Both the position numbers and the translations under genes were made by a program. The notes under the pieces are model-generated. The model had not been told where the DNA came from and ran no database searches. It saw only the letters and a list, made by a program, of their open reading frames with translations. Source: CAYYOS01 sp964473355 (GTDB lineage: Bacteria; Pseudomonadota; Gammaproteobacteria; Burkholderiales; REEB80). From it: a stretch of DNA of 11,015 nucleotides. Location: assembly GCA_964473355.1 (NCBI GenBank), contig CAYYOS010000087.1, positions 1 through 11,015 on the forward strand, read 5' to 3'. Position 1 is the stretch's first letter. Each line of letters starts with the position of its first letter. This document shows positions 6,841 to 11,015 of this stretch, piece by piece.

Positions 6841-7672
6841 ATTGGGGTTCTTGGTAGATTTTTTGCAGCCTGGCAATATGCGCCACTTCCACTAGCAAAT
6901 CGGCCAAAGGAGGAACGTTGAAATCACGTTCCAACAAAGTGGGGAATACGCCAAAGGTGCGGTACGTCTCTTCTAGCAAATTCCAAACCGAATCGATCAC
7001 CTCAGCACCATGGGTATCGACAATCAGATCCGCGGATTCTTGATAATGTCCGGCGGTGTGGACGTAAGCAATGCGTTTTCCCGGAAGGGCGTGCAAAAAA
7101 GTCACGGGGTCGAAATGGTGATTGACGCTATTTACATATAAATTATTTACATCTAGGTGCAGCAAACAATCCGCTTCTTCCAGCACTGCATTAATAAAGT
7201 CAACTTCGCACATCTCAGTAATGGGGCTCGCGACATAGTAGGAAGCATTCTCCACTGCAATTTTACGTTCCAGAATATCCTGGGTACGACGAATGCGGGA
7301 TGCAACATAACTAACCGCCTCTGAAGTAAACGGAATGGGCAACAGCTCATAAAGATGGCCATCGTCGCTGCAGTAACTTAGGTGTTCGGTGTAGAGTTCG
7401 ATGCGGTGTTGATCAAGAAAGGATTTTATGCGCCTCAGAAATACTTCATCTAGCGGAGAGGTGCCGCCCAACGATAGACATAGCCCGTGGCAAACCATAG
7501 GGTAGCGTTCGGTGAAATGTCGCAAATCCCTTCCCAAGGCGCCGCCTAGATCTATCCAGTTTTCGGGGGCAATCTCTAAGAAATTAATGGCCGCTGGCGC
7601 CGTAGTCTTTAGCGCTGGGATTAATTCCCGTCTAAGCCCCAAACCCGCGCCTTGAATGTTTCCGGCGTTCAT
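6824..7672 (-). CDS. hvfB: HvfB-type MNIO (DUF692) maturase of module 2
   Basis: The 282-residue DUF692 protein is full length. Candidate iron-site residues are H62 (VCHGLCLSLGG), E96-H97 (YTEHLSY), E141-N142 (AVENASYY), D174 and N176 (HLDVNNLYVNSVNHHFD), H205 and H209 (VHTAGHY), D219 and H221 (VDTHG), and E248-R249-D250 (LLERDFNVPPL). In characterised Hvf systems this enzyme oxidises the Cys of EGKCG motifs in HvfA to an oxazolone/thioamide group that binds copper. The gene starts nine bases after the hvfA stop. AGAGG lies directly against the ATG, too close for a normal ribosome site, so translation probably depends on coupling to hvfA. The wording around the metal site sets it in a different DUF692 clade from the two BufB proteins. 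Confidence 0.94.
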   Translation of the reverse strand: MNAGNIQGAGLGLRRELIPALKTTAPAAINFLEIAPENWIDLGGALGRDLRHFTERYPMVCHGLCLSLGGTSPLDEVFLRRIKSFLDQHRIELYTEHLSYCSDDGHLYELLPIPFTSEAVSYVASRIRRTQDILERKIAVENASYYVASPITEMCEVDFINAVLEEADCLLHLDVNNLYVNSVNHHFDPVTFLHALPGKRIAYVHTAGHYQESADLIVDTHGAEVIDSVWNLLEETYRTFGVFPTLLERDFNVPPLADLLVEVAHIARLQKIYQEPQYARKA

Positions 7673-7681
7673 CCTCTGATT

Positions 7682-8038
7682 TTACTTCTTTTTTTCAGTT
7701 TTCATGGTGCTCGCGCCGCATTTGCTTTCGCCGCACTTACCCCCTTTCATTTTTGCCACACCAAGAGTTTCCATGTTGCTACCACGTTTAGCTTCTTTGG
7801 CCTTGACCTCTTTAGCTCCCCCACATTTACCCTCTTTCGGCTTGGCCTTGTTTGCTCCACATTTATTTTCACCGCACTTACTATCCCTAACCTTGTGGCC
7901 CGCGTCCGTTACCATATAGCCTTGATCCAAGCGCTGCAGGGAAAACGGGTTTTGAGTTGCGACAACCGGGGACCCGGTGAGTGATGCTGCAACCGCGCTA
8001 CTTAGCACAATACTCAGCCTGGATTTTTTGATAGTCAT
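7682..8038 (-). CDS. hvfA: HvfA-type secreted metallophore precursor with KCG repeats
   Basis: The 118-residue protein has a signal peptide (about residues 1-27, ending SPVVA-T), then the NPFSLQRLDQGYMV segment usual in this family. A low-complexity Lys/Gly tail follows, with KCG units at Cys 55, 60, 72, 102 and 107 (SKCGENKCGANK, EGKCGG, GGKCGESKCGAS). The Cys of such motifs is the target of the HvfB/HvfC oxidation, and the modified peptide binds copper in the periplasm. A sixth unit appears lost: residues 83-86 read AKRG, with Arg85 (CGT) where Cys (TGT) would fit. The start at 8038 is well fixed by AGGAGG at 8052-8047, eight bases upstream. Plus-strand frames through this gene are shadows of its repetitive coding sequence. 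The promoter is at 8094-8120. Confidence 0.9.
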   Translation of the reverse strand: MTIKKSRLSIVLSSAVAASLTGSPVVATQNPFSLQRLDQGYMVTDAGHKVRDSKCGENKCGANKAKPKEGKCGGAKEVKAKEAKRGSNMETLGVAKMKGGKCGESKCGASTMKTEKKK

Positions 8039-8093
8039 GGGGCGATCCTCCTAGTTTAAATACCGGTTCCCCGGAATGAACGCGCATGGATAT

Positions 8094-8120
8094 GACATGC
8101 CGATTAGGGAAAACCTTACA
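8094..8120 (-). promoter_or_regulatory. Predicted ECF-sigma promoter of hvfA
   Basis: Read on the minus strand: TGTAAG (8120-8115), 15 bases, CATGTC (8099-8094). It is the least perfect of the four sites at the -10-like block (CATGTC against CGTGTC). Its -35 side runs on as TGTAAGGTT, exactly as at bufA1. It lies 55 bases upstream of the hvfA ATG, a normal promoter-to-gene distance. Confidence 0.68.
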
Positions 8121-8315
8121 TGCGGGCTTAGACCTATTCGTCATCTCCATCTCTGGGTTGGACGAGCAAAGAACGTGCCACGCTTAAGTCACTGTCGGTG
8201 AAAGATCAGTTTTTGAGGACTCTTTTGGGCTTCAAGCTCATCTACGTAACCCTATGCAGCACACTCGGCCCGGCGCCTCAAGCTGTCGTTTTAACCAAAA
8301 GATTTTCGTTGTCGC

Positions 8316-8342
8316 TGTAAGGTTAAGCATATTCCCCGTGTC
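8316..8342 (+). promoter_or_regulatory. Predicted ECF-sigma promoter of bufA1 and the sigma operon
   Basis: TGTAAG (8316-8321), 15 bases, CGTGTC (8337-8342), followed by T. It lies 44 bases before the bufA1 ATG. Because the sigma factor gene is the fourth gene of this operon, the promoter would make the sigma factor self-amplifying, held in check by the DUF3379 protein encoded next to it. Confidence 0.75.
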
Positions 8343-8386
8343 TTCTGCTATGCAACCTCAACTCAACCTCAACTTAGGAGAAACAA

Positions 8387-8656
8387 ATGAACGCGACTCA
8401 AAAGAAAATCAGTAGCGCTTTGTGTGGCATGCTTGCCTTAGGGGCCCTAGCGTCGACCAATGCCGTTGCAGCAAAAGATGGCATGGAAAAGTGTGCAGGC
8501 ATCGTTAAGGCAGGTAAAAATGATTGTGGCACGTCCAAAGGCGCTTGCTCGGGTACCTCCAAAGTGGATAGCGATAAGGAGGCTTGGGTTTACTTACCTA
8601 AAGGCACGTGTGAAAAAATTGTTGGTGCCACCATTTATAAGCCAGCTAAGTCGTAG
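8387..8656 (+). CDS. bufA1: BufA1-family (DUF2282) bufferin precursor
   Basis: The 89-residue product has a Sec signal peptide (about residues 1-28, NAVA-A) and a mature part with four Cys (36, 47, 54, 75) in the DUF2282 pattern: EKCAGI, KAGKNDCG, GACSGTSKVDSD, WVYLPKGTCEKIVG. The second and third are the Cys expected to be turned into metal-binding heterocycles, and the outer two can form a disulfide in characterised members; that assignment comes from the family. It acts as a periplasmic copper-sequestering peptide. TAGGAG at 8375-8380 gives a good ribosome site for the ATG at 8387. It is the first gene of an operon with bufB (two-base gap), bufC, an ECF sigma factor and its anti-sigma. Unlike bufA2, no terminator separates it from its maturase. 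Confidence 0.93.
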   Translation: MNATQKKISSALCGMLALGALASTNAVAAKDGMEKCAGIVKAGKNDCGTSKGACSGTSKVDSDKEAWVYLPKGTCEKIVGATIYKPAKS

Positions 8657-8658
8657 CC

Positions 8659-9519
8659 ATGATGTCGGGGCGCACGTTTGTGAAGCACCCAGTTCCGCCT
8701 AGCGCAGGGATCGGCTTGCGTGCGCCGCATTATCGTGAATTAGTAGAAACGCAGCCCGCCGTGGGCTGGCTAGAAGTGCATAGCGAAAATTATTTTGGGC
8801 CGGGGGGGAAGCCGCTGCAGTATCTTGAACTACTTAGGGAACATTACCCACTAAGCCTGCATGGCGTAGGTTTGTCATTAGGTTCGGTGGACCCCATAGA
8901 TGGTGTGCATTTGCGAAGCCTCAAGGCCTTAATGGATCGTTTTGAGCCTGGGCTGATTTCTGAACACTTATGCTGGAATTCCGTCGGCGGACAACACTTA
9001 CATGATTTGCTACCCCTGCCGTTTACCGAGGAAGCGTTAGCCCATGTCTGCGATCGTATCGATGCGGTGCAGTCATTCTTGGGACGCACAATTCTTATTG
9101 AGAACATTTCTAGTTATATGCAGTTTGCCCACTCTGATATGCAGGAAGTAGATTTTATTTCCGCGGTTGCGCAGAAAACCGCTTGCGGTATCCTGTTGGA
9201 TATCAATAATATTTATGTTAATACGACAAATTATGGCGGTGACGCCGTGGCCTTCATTGATAGCGTTCCTATAAATAGCGTCCGGGAAATCCACCTCGCC
9301 GGTTTCGACCACTATAGTGATACCGGTTTTTTAATTGATACCCACGGCACACGTGTGTCGGACGCCGTATGGGCGTTGTATCGGCACGCCATACGGCGCT
9401 TCGGGCCGGTGCCCACCCTGATCGAATGGGACACGGACATTCCGCCGCTTGCGGTATTGTTGGATGAAGCGATGACGGCAAGCAATATAATGGAAGCGAG
9501 TCATGCGCGGGCTGCATAG
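8659..9519 (+). CDS. bufB: BufB, MNIO (DUF692) bufferin maturase of module 3
   Basis: A 286-residue, full-length DUF692 iron oxygenase. Candidate metal-site residues are H68 (LHGVGLSLGS), E102-H103 (SEHLCW), E148-N149 (IENISSY), D181 and N183 (LLDINNIYVNTTNYGGD), H212 (IHLAGF), D227 and H229 (IDTHG), and E256 (LIEWDTDIPPL). Two family positions that are His in the other two copies differ here: AGF instead of AGH, and NYG instead of NHG/NHH. A nearby H218 (FDHY) may compensate. These are probably clade features rather than damage. The protein should modify BufA1, its immediate neighbour. The ATG at 8659 (a second one follows at 8662) is two bases after the bufA1 stop with no separate ribosome site, so translation is probably coupled. 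The 3' end overlaps bufC by 17 bases. Confidence 0.94.
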   Translation: MMSGRTFVKHPVPPSAGIGLRAPHYRELVETQPAVGWLEVHSENYFGPGGKPLQYLELLREHYPLSLHGVGLSLGSVDPIDGVHLRSLKALMDRFEPGLISEHLCWNSVGGQHLHDLLPLPFTEEALAHVCDRIDAVQSFLGRTILIENISSYMQFAHSDMQEVDFISAVAQKTACGILLDINNIYVNTTNYGGDAVAFIDSVPINSVREIHLAGFDHYSDTGFLIDTHGTRVSDAVWALYRHAIRRFGPVPTLIEWDTDIPPLAVLLDEAMTASNIMEASHARAA

Positions 9520-10282
9520 CTTCCAACAAGCGTTTGGCGCCGCAATATTTACGCGGGATGAAGCGCCTTTGACTGCGCAGATTGCACCGCACGCCTTGCC
9601 AGCCGATGAGTTGGTAGCCATTTACCGCAATAACACCGTCTCTAATCTAACATGCGCCTTGGCCGATGTTTACCCCGTCGTGCAGCGGATCGTGGGCGAA
9701 GAATTTTTTGGGCAGATGGCCCGCGCATACATTGCACGCTACCCCTCCGCAAACGGGAATATCCAGCAGTACGGGGTCTTTTTCGGACGTTTCATTGTTA
9801 GCTATGACCCAGCGATTCAATTACCTTATCTTCCCGACGTCGCATTGCTGGAATGGGCCTATCATGAAGCTTTTCATGCGGCAGTGCCGCCGCCATCGGT
9901 CATGCACCTCAAGCTAGCGGAGATTCCCATGAACAAAGCGGGTCAAGTGCGGTTTCGCTTGCATCCCGCGTGCCGTTTGGTGCGCTCCGACTATCCCATC
10001 GGCCATATCTGGCGCGCAAATCAACCAGAATGTTTCGACAACAACGATCTTATCGATTTAAACGAAGGCGATGCGTATTTGCTAGTACGGCGACCCGCCT
10101 GGGATGTTGAAATTGTGGACATTAGCGCTGCTGAATTTGCTTGCCTTAGCGCGCTTCATAACGGCGAAATGCTAGAGGCGGCCGTGGAAAGTGCCTCGGC
10201 AATTGAGCCCCAGTTCGATTTAACGACACTATTGCGCGGCGCGCTAGCGCACGCCAGCATAGTGGATTGTTGGGTGGAGTAG
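9503..10282 (+). CDS. bufC: BufC, DUF2063 partner protein of module 3
   Basis: A 259-residue DUF2063 protein. The signature is ELVAIYRNNTVSNLTCALADVYPVVQRIVGEEFF (about residues 36-69), followed by ARAYIARYPSANGNIQQYG, FGRFIV and YLPDVALLEWAYHEAFHA (108-125). The C-terminal half, with RLHPACRLVRSDYPIGHIW and AYLLVRRPAWDVEI, is a beta-rich stretch that likely forms the precursor-binding domain. It closely follows the standard BufC layout, including the LLEWAYHEAFHA helix, which the module 1 copy has in an altered form (MDWQLRKAFDAP). It partners BufB of the same module. The ATG at 9503 is preceded by GGAAG (9492-9496) and overlaps bufB by 17 bases. The sigma gene begins four bases after its stop. 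Confidence 0.92.
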   Translation: MRGLHSFQQAFGAAIFTRDEAPLTAQIAPHALPADELVAIYRNNTVSNLTCALADVYPVVQRIVGEEFFGQMARAYIARYPSANGNIQQYGVFFGRFIVSYDPAIQLPYLPDVALLEWAYHEAFHAAVPPPSVMHLKLAEIPMNKAGQVRFRLHPACRLVRSDYPIGHIWRANQPECFDNNDLIDLNEGDAYLLVRRPAWDVEIVDISAAEFACLSALHNGEMLEAAVESASAIEPQFDLTTLLRGALAHASIVDCWVE

Positions 10283-10286
10283 CGAT

Positions 10287-10796
10287 ATGCCTTTGCGTAA
10301 CACAGCGGCTTTTGAAAATCTGGTTCGTGCCTATTCAGCGGACTTGTATCGATTTATTTATTGGTTGTCACGAGACCGCTGCGTTGCAGAAGATATCGTT
10401 CAAGAAACTTTTGCTAAGGTGTGGAAAGCATGGCACCAACTACGCGATGAAACTGCGGTTAAAGCGTGGCTTTTTAAGATTGCGCGCAACGAATACATGC
10501 GAACCTTTCAGCGCAAACGCGTCGTCGCCGACGTGGATATCGATGATGTCGACATTAGCATCGACCACAATATTGCTGATGAATTGGCCATGCGCCAGGC
10601 GGTCGCTGCCCTGCCCGTCTCGTATAGAGAACCACTTTTATTACAGGTACTTGGCGGACTAAGCTGTAGTGAAATAGCAGAATCACTAGCCATTTCTGAA
10701 GGCGCGGTGATGACGCGATTAACGCGCGCGCGGCAAACCTTACGAAAACTATGGGAACCGGAAACTGCCGGTGGAAAACGATATGAATTGTCTTGA
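10287..10796 (+). CDS. ECF RNA polymerase sigma factor
   Basis: A 169-residue two-domain ECF sigma factor. Region 2 spans about residues 9-75, with LYRFIYWLSRDRCVAEDIVQETFAKVWKAW and the -10-recognition stretch KAWLFKIARNEYMRTFQRKR. Region 4 spans about 105-158, with LPVSYREPLLLQVLGGLSCSEIAESLAISEGAVMTRLTRARQTLR, a helix-turn-helix that reads the -35 box. No C-terminal extension is present. It is the fourth gene of the bufA1 operon, four bases after bufC, with GGAG upstream, and overlaps the DUF3379 anti-sigma gene by 14 bases. DUF692/DUF2282 operons are often run by such sigma factors (SigF in Caulobacter, RpoQ with the gig genes of Cupriavidus). It is the obvious candidate for the TGTAAG-N15-NRTGTC promoters found here. 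Confidence 0.94.
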   Translation: MPLRNTAAFENLVRAYSADLYRFIYWLSRDRCVAEDIVQETFAKVWKAWHQLRDETAVKAWLFKIARNEYMRTFQRKRVVADVDIDDVDISIDHNIADELAMRQAVAALPVSYREPLLLQVLGGLSCSEIAESLAISEGAVMTRLTRARQTLRKLWEPETAGGKRYELS

Positions 10797-11015
10797 TTAT
10801 CGACGTGCCTGCATGGCGGGCGATAAGTTGCCGCCAACGGCCGAGCAACATGCATCAGAGTGTGCGGTTTGCCAGGCGTTTGCGCAGCGCCTGCATACAT
10901 TTGATGCTAATCTGGGCGCGGCGCTGGCCATTCCCGTACCGGATGGCTTGGCGGATCGTGTTTTATTTCAGCATAGAAATAAATTGCCCGGGCAGCGTCC
11001 GTTTATGAAAATAGC
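10783..11015 (+). CDS. DUF3379 zinc-finger anti-sigma factor, C-terminus beyond window
   Basis: The frame opens with MNCLDYRRACMAGDKLPP at the ATG 10783-10785, 14 bases inside the sigma gene, and stays open to the window end (77 codons). It carries the zinc anti-sigma motif H-x3-C-x2-C (HASECAVC, residues 23-30), followed by AFAQRL and AIPVPDGLADRVL. These are the familiar opening of DUF3379 proteins, which sit next to ECF sigma factors in gammaproteobacteria. It should bind and silence the sigma factor until a signal releases it. The membrane segment expected further on is not in the window. Overlap with the sigma gene fits a need for matched amounts of the two proteins. A frame from 10793 seen over the same bases is a shadow. 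Confidence 0.85.
   Translation, partial: MNCLDYRRACMAGDKLPPTAEQHASECAVCQAFAQRLHTFDANLGAALAIPVPDGLADRVLFQHRNKLPGQRPFMKI

Larger units (their letters stand above)
8039..8386. other. Divergent hvfA/bufA1 intergenic region
   Basis: These 348 bases contain no ORF I can support. They hold the hvfA ribosome site (8047-8052, minus), the minus-strand promoter at 8094-8120 and the plus-strand promoter at 8316-8342. The roughly 195 bases between the two promoters show no clear repeat, operator palindrome or RNA gene by eye. Confidence 0.7.

Noticed and set aside
6841..6876. TTG start for hvfC at 6876
   Set aside because: It is a rare start codon, adds 12 residues not typical of the family and gives a 53-base overlap with hvfB. 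The ATG at 6840 is more plausible.
7682..7890. KCG repeats as a DNA repeat array or CRISPR
   Set aside because: The repetition is in the protein motif with variable codons and spacing. There are no equal spacers or conserved DNA repeats.
7652..7984. Plus-strand frames opposite hvfA, rich in Phe, Leu and Ser
   Set aside because: They are antisense shadows of the repetitive Lys/Gly/Ala coding sequence of hvfA, which itself has a signal peptide, a strong ribosome site and family motifs.
8246..8252. GTAACCC as a classical ECF -35 box
   Set aside because: No CGTC, CGAA or TCTA-like -10 is found 15-17 bases downstream, and the shared TGTAAG motif lies closer to bufA1.
8997..9002. CTTACA inside bufB of module 3 (TGTAAG on the minus strand)
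   Set aside because: The matching second block is absent at 15 bases, and no minus-strand gene follows.

Overview
This window is almost entirely a cluster for copper-type RiPP metallophores (bufferin/Hvf systems). These are secreted, Cys-rich precursor peptides whose cysteines are modified by an MNIO (DUF692) iron oxygenase working with a DUF2063 partner protein. The base composition, the HvfABC-type module, the DUF3379 anti-sigma protein and the c-di-GMP signalling protein suggest a gammaproteobacterium. I cannot name the genus. Nothing in the sequence indicates a phage, transposon or plasmid.

Layout. At the left edge is a minus-strand DoxX membrane protein (1-394, cut by the window edge), divergent from module 1 on the plus strand: bufA2 (679-975), a strong intrinsic terminator, bufB (1038-1877), bufC (1874-2668). 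A minus-strand pair follows: an unrecognised four-helix membrane protein (2856-3632) and a PAS-GGDEF-EAL protein (3702-6002) whose EAL domain looks active and whose GGDEF site is degenerate. Upstream of these on the same strand is module 2: hvfA (7682-8038), hvfB (6824-7672), hvfC (6061-6840). A 348-base divergent intergenic region separates it from module 3 on the plus strand: bufA1 (8387-8656), bufB (8659-9519), bufC (9503-10282), an ECF sigma factor (10287-10796) and the start of a zinc-finger DUF3379 anti-sigma gene (10783 to the edge).

Three different precursor classes (BufA2, HvfA, BufA1), each with its own maturase pair, therefore lie within about 10 kb. The maturases belong to visibly different DUF692 and DUF2063 sub-clades, so the modules do not look like a recent tandem duplication.

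The most informative non-coding signal is a two-block promoter, TGTAAG, exactly 15 bases, then NRTGTC. It occurs four times, each time correctly oriented upstream of doxX, bufA2, hvfA and bufA1. It looks like the promoter of the ECF sigma factor encoded at the end of module 3. The proposed picture is one sigma/anti-sigma switch, probably responding to copper or another soft-metal stress, that turns on four transcripts including its own. The c-di-GMP phosphodiesterase and the unknown membrane protein may be partly co-transcribed with the hvf genes.
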